The notes beneath the pieces are model-generated. The model was not told the origin of the DNA. It made no database searches and was given only the letters and a program-made list of their open reading frames with translations. From Strongylocentrotus purpuratus (Eukaryota > Echinodermata > Echinoidea > Camarodonta > Strongylocentrotidae), in contig NW_022145613.1 in assembly GCF_000002235.5 (NCBI RefSeq), forward strand, positions 13,126,981-13,190,980: 64,000 bases of DNA, read 5' to 3'. This document shows positions 47,046-58,419 of the stretch, piece by piece. A program made the position numbers and the translations under genes. The stretch's first letter is position 1; each line of letters starts with the position of its first letter.

Positions 47046-47180
47046 TATATCTTCATCGGTAGGAGACAGGGATCCTACGTAAATCCAATACGCCCTCTTT
47101 AGCTCTTGTTGTAGGGAGGGCGTATTGGAATTACGTCGAATCCCTGTTTTCTACTAAAGAAGATAACACGAAATATGTCA
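47033..47180. repeat. Palindrome that includes retroelement coding sequence
   Basis: Left arm CATATTTCGTGTTATATATC, continuing through GGAGACAGGGAT and CCAATACGCCCTC, is mirrored on the right by GAGGGCGTATTGG, ATCCCTGTTTTCT and GATAACACGAAATATG. Arms of about 60 bases surround a short loop. The outer end of the left arm overlaps the RT fragment. Confidence 0.75.
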
Positions 47181-47245
47181 ACACAACACAGCAGATGAGG
47201 GCGAGGTGATGACGATGACGCTAATCATCGTGTCAACACAACAGT

Positions 47246-47787
47246 GACTTTTAGATTTGCACGTCGACAGCTTTGACTGCAACGTGTTACGTCATTTTTA
47301 AGCACTGCGCATGCGTCACGTCGTCTCAGTCGGCGATCGAGAATGCGTCAACCTTGATTTTTCCTAACTCTAGTACGGTACTAGTATGCCGCGTGCGCGC
47401 GTGCACCCTTATTCATGCATAAGTCTTTTGTGAAGTGCCTCAATGCAAATTATAGTACAAATATAATATAATATAATACAAATCAATAGTATTTCAATAG
47501 ACATAATCCAAACTGCATACATTAGTTGTTGCCAGGTTGGACAAACATTATGGCTTGACCTACCTAGCAACACTTGATATATGCAGTTTGCATTTTGACT
47601 ATTGAATTATTATTATTCTTATCAGGTGAATGAAATAATTTGTATTGAGGCACTTCACAAAGACTTGTGCATTTAATTTGGTTACATTACAAAAATGGTC
47701 TTTTGTAGTCAACATGGGCAGTTGAATACGTTGACACGCATGATCAGTCGGCGTTCGTCGTGTTCTCGTCCACTCAATCTAAAAGTC
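47246..47787. mobile_element. Foldback element with GACTTTTAGATT ends
   Basis: GACTTTTAGATT at the left and AATCTAAAAGTC at the right delimit a 542-bp element. A second inverted repeat lies inside (ATGCATAAGTCTTTTGTGAAG against CTTCACAAAGACTTGTGCAT). Its ends match the 179-bp palindrome at 20.25 kb, so the two are probably one family. Confidence 0.65.
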
Positions 47788-48361
47788 CCTAATGAAGAGC
47801 AAGTCCGCCGGCCGGGGGAGATCGGGAGTCCATGTTGGACAAAAAAATGACCGGTACGATAAACAAAAACACAGTTACGACCTGTGTGCACTAATGAAAA
47901 TAATCCCTCTGATTTCCACATGGAAAAATCAAAGTGATGCCCAGTCGCTGGTGTAGCGTGATTGGTTGAAACACGCGCACAAAATTAATATGCACGTATG
48001 CGCTATATGTAACAATACAAAATCTGCATAACAATAGAATTATCAACGAACCAGACAGAACCGGTGGGGAAATGTATGCAAAGCCCGACAGCGGATCGCC
48101 GACCACGCATGGAACTCTACAATCGCCATTTTGAAAATAGGAAAGCTATACGTATTTAAACACGTACAAATCAATGCATGAAACGTTATCCATGCAAAAG
48201 TTTAAAAATCGTGACATTTGGTCACTACAGATGTATAAACTAAATTTTATCCTGTCCCAGATAATCAAAATATCTTTGTGATTTCACTTATTTCTACAAC
48301 TGGGAATTTTCACATGATCAGATCAACGCGAACGAAAAAGTAGATTGACCAAATATAAGAT

Positions 48362-48752
48362 ACAGCGCAAACAATCACAGCTTTCGTGTTCGCTTTCCAC
48401 GTAGATAAAGGCACCAGCAAACGCAATGGTACTTGTCTCGCTACCACAGATAGCGGAACCTCCACTTCACTTGAAGATCTTCAGCGGCGTCTGGATGATG
48501 CAACATCACAAGAGGAAGAGGAGAGTGATGTAGAGGATGATGCAGAGCCCCCCCAAACCGCAAAATAACATCAAGAACTACAGCGTTTTTGCTACAAAGC
48601 TAACCGATAGGAAGACTTTCGCAGTGACAAAAGGGAACAGTGGACTTTTAGACATGTTAATGGAGTTGGAGCAGAGGGTGGCGGATGACTCGCTAAAGGA
48701 GAGTCAGTCTGCCAGACAATCAACTCTTCTGGACTTTTTCAAAAAAGTTTGA
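48362..48752 (+). pseudogene. ORF fragment ending in a PIP-box motif, possibly transposase-derived
   Basis: Two frames overlap: 48386-48568 (acidic, with LEDLQRRLDDATSQEEEESD) and 48537-48752. They join at a C-run near 48548-48555, where a frameshift evidently occurred. No convincing ATG starts the first part; the frame is open upstream to about 48362. The second part has LLDMLMELEQRVADD and ends QSTLLDFFKKV. QSTLLDFF fits the PCNA-interacting consensus Q-x-x-[ILM]-x-x-[FY]-[FY]. Pogo/Tigger-type transposases are known to end in such a motif, which is the main reason to suspect that origin; no DDE domain is present. A host gene 3' exon is the alternative. Two histone-type hairpins follow. Confidence 0.42.
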
Positions 48753-48773
48753 AAATCTACCCCAAAACCCAAC

Positions 48774-48819
48774 GGCCCTTTTCAGGGCCAACCATTACCA
48801 AACAGCTCTTTTAAGAGCT
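48774..48819 (+). promoter_or_regulatory. Two tandem histone-type mRNA 3' stem-loops
   Basis: GGCCCT-TTTC-AGGGCC at 48774-48789 is an exact match to the metazoan histone 3' stem-loop (6-bp GG..CC stem, UUUC loop) with AAC before and AACCA after, close to the usual flanks. Fourteen bases later AGCTCT-TTTA-AGAGCT (48804-48819) has the same geometry with an A-U first pair. The first begins 21 bases after the stop codon at 48750-48752. No clear CAAGAAAGA follows within 20 bases. Such stem-loops bind SLBP and give non-polyadenylated S-phase mRNAs. Confidence 0.5.
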
Positions 48820-48944
48820 CACATGACACTGAGTGAGAAACGTCCCCGTCGTAGTGTCGGTAATGCGTTGGCCCCCAACGTAGCTAATTCTCTTAAATTA
48901 AATTAAAAGAAATTCATGAAATATTCAAGACATTCAAGAGACAT

Positions 48945-49206
48945 TGAAAGAAACTAATGAACCATTTAAACAAAAAAATATTATTCAATAAAGCTTGATC
49001 AAACACACAAAAATTATTCAATCACGCTTTTTATTAAAACTTCAATTAATTGAATTCAAATTTATTTTATTACCGACAGAATAAATGAAAAGACATTGAA
49101 AGAAAATAATGAACCATTCAACCAAAGAATATTTATTCAATAAAGCTAGATCAAACACACACAAATTATTCAACCATGCAAGCTTTTATTGAAATTTCAA
49201 TTCTCC
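48945..49206 (+). repeat. Two-copy tandem duplication, ~140-bp period, with AATAAA motifs
   Basis: AGACATTGAAAGAAACTAATG ... TATTCAATAAAGCTTGATCAA at about 48950-49065 recurs, diverged, at about 49091-49206 (GACATTGAAAGAAAATAATG ... ATTCAATAAAGCTAGATCAA). Each copy has an AATAAAGC polyadenylation-like signal downstream of the histone-type hairpins. Confidence 0.7.
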
Positions 49207-49700
49207 GTGGCTTAATTTATAAGGGCTCAGTTGGGTGAAAACGAGGCAGAGAGCCAATAAATAAATCTAACAACGCAAGGGTTTTTTTATCGGTGTTTAA
49301 ACATTTACTAAACAAAGAGTGGTACGGTTTTTAAACAAAATAAAAATATGAATTATTTAAACATAATTTTCTATCTTCAAAATTGTCCGGCATTTTTGTT
49401 TAACGCATGTCATAAATTATTTAAAAGAAATCAAGATGAACGAGTCTGAAAATTTGATTGACAGACAGGGACCACCCACGTCACTCGCCAGACCTATAGC
49501 CTAGCCTGTGAACGTGCGGCGCGACGAACAATCCAGTCATCGATTGAAGTTCATGACAATAACTCTGCAGCGTTATGTTTTCATGAAATGTGCAAGAAAC
49601 AATGTCCCGTCGGTAATTAAATGTTTTGATTGACGAGTTTGGGGTTGAATAGTTTTATTGTGTGTAAATGACCATTACTAGATCTACATGTAGCTTTATA

Positions 49701-50366
49701 CAGAGTGAGTCAAAAAAAAAGTTTACACCTAGAAAATTGCTAATTATTTAAAATATCATCGATGAACATTAAACTTTTATATGTCGTATGAAAGAGTGTT
49801 TTATCCCAAATCATTTGGTACCATTTTTGTGTGGTATTTGTTCACGCTTGGATGAACAGGAGACATTCTTTGCGAGAGTGCAAAAATCGAAATGCGCCAA
49901 AGTTGCCTATGTAATGTATGAATAAAACAATTGGGATTTGGGTATTAATTCGGTCTTTGCATATCCAAATAACACCCCTAACAAAATTAATCATGTCACA
50001 CATATCAAATATCGAATATAAAATATCAACGAACATTTGTGCGCGTGTGTGTTGGTGTGTGTGACTTTGCCCTTTGCAAAAAACATATGCAATGCATTTC
50101 ATTTGATACATTCAATCCATTCTCTCACTCCGCTAATCCCAACATAATACATACTGAAGGCATCACTTTGGCGCAAGTTGATTTTTGCACTCTCGCAAAC
50201 AATGCCACCTGGTCATCCAAGCGTGAACATATACCACACAAAAATGGTACCAAATGAGTTGGGATAAAACATTCATTCATAAGATGTATAATAATTTACT
50301 GTTCATAGATGATTTTTAAAATAATTAGACATTTTCTAGGTGTAAACTTTTTTTTTACTCACACGG
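49701..50366. mobile_element. Mariner/Tc1-like MITE
   Basis: Left end CAGAGTGAGTCAAAAAAAAA and right end TTTTTTTTTACTCACACGG are inverted, and TA flanks both sides (49699-49700, 50367-50368). The symmetry extends about 180 bases on each side, including TTTTGTGTGGTAT against ATACCACACAAAA and TTGCGAGAGTGCAAAAATC against its complement. No transposase frame. The (A)n after GAGTGAGTC and the TA target suggest the mariner group. Confidence 0.8.
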
Positions 50367-50519
50367 TAGTGCCGACGATTTTCAGCCGGCGGCTGGTCGG
50401 TATATTCACGGCTGCTGTTGGTCCGGTCGCATTGGCGGGTCGCGGCAGGTCTGCGAGAGGTCTTGCGAGTGCTGTCAATCAATTATTCAAAACCAAAATC
50501 GCTGCAAAGGGCCACCTGT

Positions 50520-50600
50520 CTTCAACGGCCACCTGTCTACAGCGGTCACTATTTGTGTTTCCCTTGGGTGGTCGCTGTAGACAGGTTTGACTGTATAAAA
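50520..50600. repeat. Foldback fragment with CTGTAGACAGGTTTGACTGTA end
   Basis: CCACCTGTCTACAGCGGTCACTA is mirrored by GGTGGTCGCTGTAGACAGG, ending TTTGACTGTA. Probably one end of a MITE; the other terminus was not found. Confidence 0.5.
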
Positions 50601-50989
50601 TTGCTTATTTCAGTTATCGGTGAAAACGTTGCAGAGACGAAATCCCATAGACCATACAGAAATTTCCTCCCGCGGAACCATTCCTTTATACATACTGAAG
50701 GTATCGCTAATTTTATTATTCTCAATCTCAATTTGAAGAGTGTACATTTGCTGTACAGCGCAAGTACCGATATGTTGCCATCCTCTTTCAGTGAATTATT
50801 TTGAGCTTTTTATATTTCGTTTCGAGATTTCAAACAGCCTTTTGAAATATCTGCAGTCATACCGAATGACACGTGCCATTTTTTCAGCCCTAGGCGTGCA
50901 AAACCATAACAGTTTTTTAATTTCAAAGGATTTCTTTACTCAAATTATAATATAAATAAATACAGACTATGGCACAGAATAGAAAAGAG

Positions 50990-51125
50990 GAGACCTACAA
51001 TGTACATGTAGACTAATCTGCATTTAAAAGAAATTAAGCTATTTCCAAAGCTCTTTGGAAGCGCATATAGACTTTATATCAAAATGGGTTATGCGCTATA
51101 CAAGAACGGACTATTATTATTAACA
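50990..51125 (+). repeat. L2-like retroelement 3' terminus
   Basis: A hairpin (AGCGCATA at about 51059, TATGCGCT at about 51092) is followed by ACTATTATTATTAAC, the same architecture as the L2-like 3' end at 2.52-2.58 kb. No coding sequence remains. Confidence 0.65.
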
Positions 51126-53111
51126 CAATGTAATACGAAGGATATGTTTCAGTTTTCGTTTACATAAGTAAGTACATCTGAACAAGAAAATACTATGGTT
51201 ACAGGTAAAGATAATTACGATACAGAACAAAGGCTATTCACATTTAAAGAAAGAAGAAGGTTATGGAATTTTAAAATTTCTCATTATTTCATGAAACAGT
51301 GTTATCTATCACATAGGCTGTATGCAAATTAGAAAGTTGATGATATCATCCCCTCACTACCCCCCCCCCCCCCATATATTTTGTTTCAAGAATTTGCAAG
51401 TTTATTTTGTTTTGACACACATGTACAATTTGATCCTTTATACATGATAAGTTACAATTATGGTAATTTTGCACATATTCCATGAGGATTCAAGCCATGT
51501 TTTCATTCCCAGAGCACAGGAGTAATATTTGTGTCAGATTCTATGTAAAACAGTAGAGAAAAGTGAGAGGATGACATCATCAACAAAAAACAAAACAAAC
51601 GAAAATGTTTCATGAAATTATGCGAAACTTATTCCGTAATTTTCTAATTGTTCACCCGACTTTGATGAAATTTTGTTGTTTTGTTTGTTAGTTTGTTCTT
51701 TATTTATTTAAGTAAACTTTCAAACGGACCGGACTTGCCCTTTAAAAGATCTCTTTATCACCCTTCGCGTTTATTTAAAACAAGGTACACGTTATGAACT
51801 TCATGTGGCCTAAGTCCGAATCCATTTCAAGGCAAACTAAAAAATTGCGTGATCTGACATGAACTGCATATTTGTTTGGAAGAAAAAGAGAACAAAGTTA
51901 AGATTGAAGACTAGGTGATAATGAAAGAGATATTATAAAATAATACGCCCAACACTCGTTTAATGCCGCTGGTGGAAAATGATCTACAACATTTTAGCAC
52001 GGGGGCTGCCCCGATATATCATCCGAAAGCCCGTCTCCCCCTTCCCTATTCCCCGTTTCAGGAGGATGTTATCCCATGTTGAGAAAATCTAGATATATTA
52101 GCGGTTCCCTCCTTAAAAAAAAAAAAAGATGTGGAGGCACATATTGCTCCGGTTGTCTCATTTTCGCTCGCTGGACCAATGCCAGCACAAACGTAGCTAG
52201 TTCGACGCCACTACCAAACTAGAATGTTCCACTATGTTTCAGGGTGTATGCCATTGGGTATGACGTGTGAACCGGGTGTGCGGAAATGGGGTGTTAGGGA
52301 GGGGAAGTGAGAGTGTTCGTGTGTGTGGTAATTGTATGTGTGTCAGATGGCTAATCATAAATCTACAATGACGAGTAAACTGTCTACATCACAGTCCACA
52401 GATAAATATGTGCCTTGAACGTATATAGCAGACGGCAATCGGCGGAGCAGACGACACTTGATAGTGATTTTGTATGTGAGATTGCTTTGCTAAATATATA
52501 ATACAAGAACCTTTTCCATATCTTTAAACTATCATTGATATCTGATAATTAAACAGTTAGTAAAATAAACCTACCAAACTACATAATACAATGAAATACT
52601 TGACTAAAAGTAGGGGAGTCTGATGTGGTGCACAATTGCACCCTCTGTTAATAATCGAATAGTCCATGGTGTTCATGAATATTCATTTTTTGCTTACCTC
52701 GGCAAAATGCTTGCCTATACTAAATGAAAACATTACGGTGGGGGGTTGGCTAAAGTGGACATAATGAACAAATCAGAACTGATCTATGATAATTCATGCT
52801 TGTTATTCTTCGTGTGCTTGACTTATAACCTTACAATCGCGTGGTAAATTGCGTCAAAAGTTCGAATTGTTGCACATGTGTTATAAAGGCAATGGCGAGC
52901 TGGCGACCTATTTTGACCAAATTACGGTGGGTAAACTTTTGAAAGTCAATGAGGGTTCCAATGAAAGAGCTAGTGATAACGTACGTCGGGGTGGATGTGC
53001 TTTTCGTTTAAACAAAAAATGAATGTTTAACCATTTTGGTGGTAACAGTCCATAGGCTAAGATGTTAGGCTGCTGGACTGCTATATGACAGGTCCGGCTA
53101 CAGTTTTCGAG
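51126..53111. other. Unannotated interval
   Basis: No gene or transposon end supported. Confidence 0.4.
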
Positions 53112-53206
53112 ACCGATAGCGCACGAGACCGACATCCCACGAGCTTTGGTGTGCCTTCCGAAATTCTTCTGAAGGTGGACTGTCGGTCTCGTTGGCTTTC
53201 GGTCTA
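53112..53206. repeat. Imperfect inverted repeat
   Basis: GACCGATAGCGCACGAGACCGACA and TGTCGGTCTCGTTGGCTTTCGGTC are inverted with a few mismatches around a 40-base spacer. May be the core of a small MITE. Confidence 0.5.
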
Positions 53207-54324
53207 CTTGGTTGTCCGAATTTAAAAGTCCACCCACACGCCAGTAAAACAAAGTAATGTTTGCAGGTTTACATCGTTTATGTTGCACTTACTTTCTCTA
53301 AACGATCAATTTCTCAAGGCCCGTCAAGTGTCGTGCCAGTCACTGGCACAGACAGAGTCCTACGTCAGTCAAATAACACCTCGTGTGCGCCGGGCAAAAC
53401 GTTGCTACAAAATTTACAAACATATTAATCAAACTTGCATATCATCAATAATAGACGTAAATTAGAAAGATTGGCTAATTTCAAACCATCTAGTATAGCG
53501 GTGAAAAGTCGTGGAAAAAGTTACTATGTTTCTTTAAATTTTGTTTTACTTTCATTCAATTTGTTGTTTTGTACATTTATGTTCTTTTTCGTCGTTCTGC
53601 TTTCACATGCATTTATAACATTCCAACTCAAAGACAAAACAAATAATGGATATGTTTTATTTTGCTTTTGTTTAAATGATTCCAGCTTCTTAATTTCTGT
53701 ACCGATGAATGGAAGGAATACTTTAACGTTATAAGTGTGTTATTTCCTTGAGAAAAATGGACTGTCATAAGTCTCTGGTCTTGAAATGTAATTAGTGAAG
53801 TGGAAGTGGGCATGATGCACCATAATATGCTAGTAAGATAATATGAGTCCGATAGTTAATGATAATGATATGGAAACTATGATCTGCATTAATTCTTTGA
53901 CACTAAAAATACATTTTCTTAATTGGAGTAGGTTTTTTTTTATAGATAGATAAACACCTAAGTTTAGTTTCACAGAAGCATTAACTCAATTTTCTATACA
54001 TGCCCACTGCTATATGCTGTGATTTATGAAGAACATGAGAGAAATTGCCGATAGAAGTGAAGGGTTTTGTAAAGCTATGTGATGAAAGCTCATTGAGATG
54101 AAAGTTCATTGTGGTTGAATAAATCATGGTTAATTATAAAACCACCATACTTTTATTTTCCTCGACCACTTTGTAAACTTGGAACATCATCATCACGTTA
54201 TATTGTGTATTTACTATGTCAAACCTATTTCTAATTTACCTTGCAACATTTGCCAATCTGTTTGTTCATAGAATAGTTGTATGTTGATGACCATCTACTC
54301 CATTCTTATTTTTGTTTTTACATC
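53207..54324. other. Unannotated interval
   Basis: AT-rich; nothing supported. Confidence 0.4.
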
Positions 54325-54326
54325 AC

Positions 54327-54446
54327 CCCCTCTTTCTCTCTCTCCCTATCTCTTTCTCTCTTCCCCCTCTCTCTGTCAATCCATCTATCTCTCTCTCTCT
54401 CTCTCCATTCCCCTCTCTTGCACTTTCAGTTCTCTCTCTCTCTCAC
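54327..54446. repeat. CT-rich simple sequence
   Basis: Repeated TCTC and CCCTC words. All three frames give Ser/Leu/Pro-rich translations, which are artefacts. Confidence 0.9.
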
Positions 54447-54766
54447 TATTTCCCTTCCACCTACCTTTTCACAATATGGAGCTTGCACTTTTCCTTTTCG
54501 CGGTCTTAACTTACATCACAATATACCTATACACCCAAAACGTACTACTCATTTAATGGTAGACTCACATGTGCTCCTTGATATTACACTCATGAATAAT
54601 TTACAATTCCAAATCTTTAATTGTATTATTATAATTCTATAAAGTGTCTATTTCAATATTGTAAAAAATTTTGTAAAGATGTTGTACAATTATTAAGCAC
54701 CGGGCTGCAATGCATATTTTTGAATAAATCAACCATTTTTATCACAATTCTACGATTTGTGATAAC

Positions 54767-54768
<2 letters not shown>

Positions 54769-54805
<37 letters not shown>
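54769..54805. repeat. (TA)n microsatellite
   Basis: About 18 TA dinucleotides in a row. Confidence 0.95.
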
Positions 54806-54811
<6 letters not shown>

Positions 54812-55084
54812 CTTAACTGTAATTTTTTTTTCCTAACTAAGCTGGTCATTAGACAAAAACAAATAAATAATAATTGAATCTGTGTCATTCTGTTCAAGGA
54901 GTTACCAGCTGCTCATTGTTCTGCTTAACAAAAATAAATCTACATCGGGCAGTTGTAGCTTACCTAAAACGATATAAAAGATATGTGTGGCGAGCTATAA
55001 AAGGGATTTTTGACTGAGACTGGTGTTCACGAAGTGAAAATAACACCCACATAATATTCCGATTCATAATAAAAATATACGATA

Positions 55085-55345
55085 TATAGTTAATATATTT
55101 GGTAAATTATTATATCTATCCGGACCGAATAGATATCGCGCACGTGTCGCGGAGTCCTATGTACATCATTCTGTGTACAGTGCTTGTAACTGTACCAAGA
55201 CTGGGCCAAATTTCTTATCATTTTGATGATTCCAGAACCTTGCAGTACACACCAATACTTATATGCTAGATGATCAACCCTTTCTGATCGATTCCACAAC
55301 GTTTCTTTCACAATGCAATCGCATGACCCAAACTGGTCTATACCT
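55085..55345. mobile_element. TTAA-type MITE family 2, copy 3 (left-truncated)
   Basis: The right end, AACTGGTCTATACCT followed by TTAA (55346-55349), and the interior (TGTACAGTGCTTGTAACT, CAGAACCTTGCAGT) match the 19.5-kb copy in the same orientation. The left terminus is absent. Confidence 0.75.
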
Positions 55346-55349
55346 TTAA

Positions 55350-57559
55350 CCTAAACGAGTCATATTTGGTTGCAAAGATAAAATTACATAGAGAAATGAG
55401 TTTCTCAAACTAAAAATGTGAAGAAGGCGGTATGCCAATTGTGACATGATAGTACAGCTCTGTCGCCCGCCCCGTTGATTTAATACAGAAAACGAGCTGA
55501 AAATAACAATAAATTGACTACTTTAACAAATAAAACGCGATAACACAAATTATAATGAAAATGTAATTTGTTTAATTTACTAGAAAGAACAAAGTCTATG
55601 TCGTATTTTACTAATCAAGCTAGGCAAAATATGTGCTACTTTTAGCAGAATATAGATGGATGTAAAAGAGACGTGTTTTTCACGTGATTCTTCTTAGAAC
55701 ATTTTAGGGTAATAAAACAAGCATTGTTTAGTGACCTAAACGTTTAGATATGCATACATGTAGCTTTATTACTATGATATACCAATATTTCTCTGAAGAA
55801 AAAGAAGAAGAGGGGAAGAAAACAAAAAAAGGGGTGACAAAATACTGACAAAAATTGTGGAATTCCTTATGTGCTACGATTTGCATTGTACACAAATTAT
55901 TTATTTAAAAAATATATCAGCAAATGTAAATGTGAGGTGAAGGACAACTTTTCTTTTGACGGATGATTATAACGAATAATGATAAGAGTAATTATAATCA
56001 ACGATTGAAAACATTTAATATTTTACCATAGGAAGACTATTTTACTAAGCTTAAAAAATATTAACTGTACAAGATTTTTTTTTTAAATAACATAGGCACA
56101 TGGACATGTCGGGGACACAATACCATCACTATGAACAACGGCCAAACTTTTCTACAAAAGAGATGTACATGTAAATATTTGAATTTTCTCCACAAATCTC
56201 CAAATTACTATGAGAACACATGGCATATAGAAAGACAAAATGTATCTCATATCTTCGCGTATCTTTTATGTAAAAAGTATTGTCATTCCATATCTACACC
56301 AAACAGTACAACCCATTCATAATATAAATATTCATTCACAATCAAAATATATAAACTATATGTACATGTAAAATGATGTCCCGCAAACCAGCTAATATGA
56401 TTTAAAATACCACTACACATTTCAATGCCTATATGACTTGTTTTTCCTTTCATGCTTTATAAGGCCTTTCTCATTATCAATGCAATTCTCATTTGATTAA
56501 AAAGTGACCTATGCCTAAGGATATTGTAGGAACTTATGCAACAGTAACACTACGTTTCTAGTAGGGTCAGTTGACTTTTTATCACGGCAGATCAATATCA
56601 CAATCGATTATCATTTTGTCAGTAACTGAATCACTCTCATATATTTTTTGTATGTATATAAAATGATAAATAAATGAAACAGAGTATATATGCAAGATAT
56701 AAACATGTAACATCAGCACAACTTTAATACAAGACTTTTATTAAATTTTAATAAAAGAACGAAGAAGGATTCTTAGTTACGTAATTACGTGTTTCGTTAC
56801 ACTTTAAAACTAAATTCATCTCAATTAGGAGGAATTTCTTTTTAAGGGCACATGAAGTGTATCATCAGTAGCGTACTTGCCCCTAACCGAATGGAGGAGG
56901 AGGAGGGTCAGGCAGCGAGAAAATGAAAAATTATGACCTCTTTTCACACTTGATGACCCTTTACTTTCATTATTCATCTTAGTACTTAGTATAGGTAAAT
57001 ATTACATGAATAACTTACTCATGTCATAGAAAACAGAGAAATCATGAAAGTACTCTGGTGAAATCGGACCCCCAAAAAGAAGAAGAAAAATAGAAGAAAA
57101 ATATCAAAAGTTATGGATTTTTGAAAGTTTTAATCAATATACTTATGAGAAATGAGAATTTCAAATTTGTTGAATAGATAATGTCAGTGTGATGTAGTTC
57201 AGAACAACTTTCTCAGTATTTCCAACACATAACCCTACTAACATTGAATTAAAACATAGAATGAATCGACAGGGTCTTTCCTTCCTTGAGGACCTTCAAT
57301 AATATACTTTCACTAATATATTTGAGAAGTGGCCCAGGGGAGACGGCGCTTCGGGGAAAACAGAATTAATGATATTTTTGTACGAGAAAAACGAGGAGTT
57401 GTTTATGAAAACAGCACGATCTACTGACAAAATTGCCATTGCGAGATGCACATAATAGTTCAAACATTAAAAACTCTTTTATTGTTTGTCCGTTTTAGTT
57501 TACCATTCCGTTTCTTCTTTTTTTTTTGCTTTCATAACAAAAGCTTACTACAAAGGCTA
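55350..57559. other. Unannotated interval
   Basis: AT-rich; no supported gene or transposon ends. Confidence 0.4.
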
Positions 57560-57579
57560 CAAAACTTAGAAAGAGACTA

Positions 57580-57645
57580 GGTCTGGTCTATTCCATTGTA
57601 TGGAGCAGCAACGTGGACATTAACAAAGAATATGGAAAATCGAGT
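57580..57645 (+). pseudogene. Short RTE-like reverse transcriptase fragment
   Basis: Codons from 57596 read MYGAATWTLTKNMENRV, matching the LYGAETWTLTK...ENR string at the C-terminus of RTE-type proteins. The same motif is seen in the 11.0-11.5 kb fragment. Nothing else of the protein remains. Confidence 0.5.
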
Positions 57646-57748
57646 GTACTGGAGAAATAGTGCATATGGAGGGCTCAAACAAAATATCGTAATAGGAATG
57701 GTTGACTATAAATCATGCATAATGAAACAAAATGAAAATCAAATATTC

Positions 57749-57868
57749 CATCAAAATCTAAATATATTACAAACATTAAATCAAAATCTAAATATATTAC
57801 GAATATTACATCAAAATCTGAATATATTACATATATTACGTTAAAATTTAAATATATTACAAATATTA
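57749..57868. repeat. Four tandem copies of a 30-bp unit
   Basis: Units starting at 57749, 57779, 57809 and 57839 share TCAAAATCTAAATATATTAC with a few changes. Because 30 is divisible by three, the plus frame encodes a ten-residue repeat (QNLNIL at its core), but there is no sign that it is translated. Confidence 0.85.
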
Positions 57869-57897
57869 AAAACATTAAAAACCTTGTGTGTCATCAA

Positions 57898-58060
57898 AAA
57901 AGAGAGGGAGAGAGAGAAAGAGAAGGACGGAACTAGAAAGAGGAATAGAAGGAAGAAGAAAAAAGAAAGAAAAGTTGATAAGGGAATATAGGAAAGATTG
58001 GAGGAGAGGGGTAGAGAAGAACAGAGTAGAACAAGAAAAATAAAAAGAGAGAAGAATCGC
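57898..58060. repeat. GA-rich simple sequence
   Basis: AGAGAGGGAGAGAGAGAAAG and similar purine runs. Confidence 0.8.
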
Positions 58061-58419
58061 ACAGTCTTGAGGAATGTTTTTATCAAAACCGGAAAAAAGA
58101 AGAAAAGCGAGCCTCTGCTATAAAAGTGCACCTCAAGTTGAAATATGAATTAAAAAGTAAAAATAAACGGTTTCAAAATTTATATATCAACGTCATTTTA
58201 AAAATTCGTTAAATTCAAAAGAGTAAAGTTATGCCAATTCCACAACACATCCAAGTTCAATGCAAATAATTTTGTAACTCAAAAGGAGTATATGTAGAAC
58301 CCTATGTGTGAACCTTTTTCATTTTCGGAATTAGGAACCATGGGAAAGAAGACATGTATCTAGTGGGTCTTCCCAATCGACACCACGGAATTTTATTGTA
58401 CATGTACACTGTTGGTAAT

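Noticed and set aside
50309..50804. Overlapping plus-strand frames after the mariner-like MITE
   Set aside because: They run across the MITE end and a foldback fragment in different frames; no protein family features.
54277..54642. Ser/Leu-rich frames
   Set aside because: All three frames are translations of the CT-rich microsatellite.
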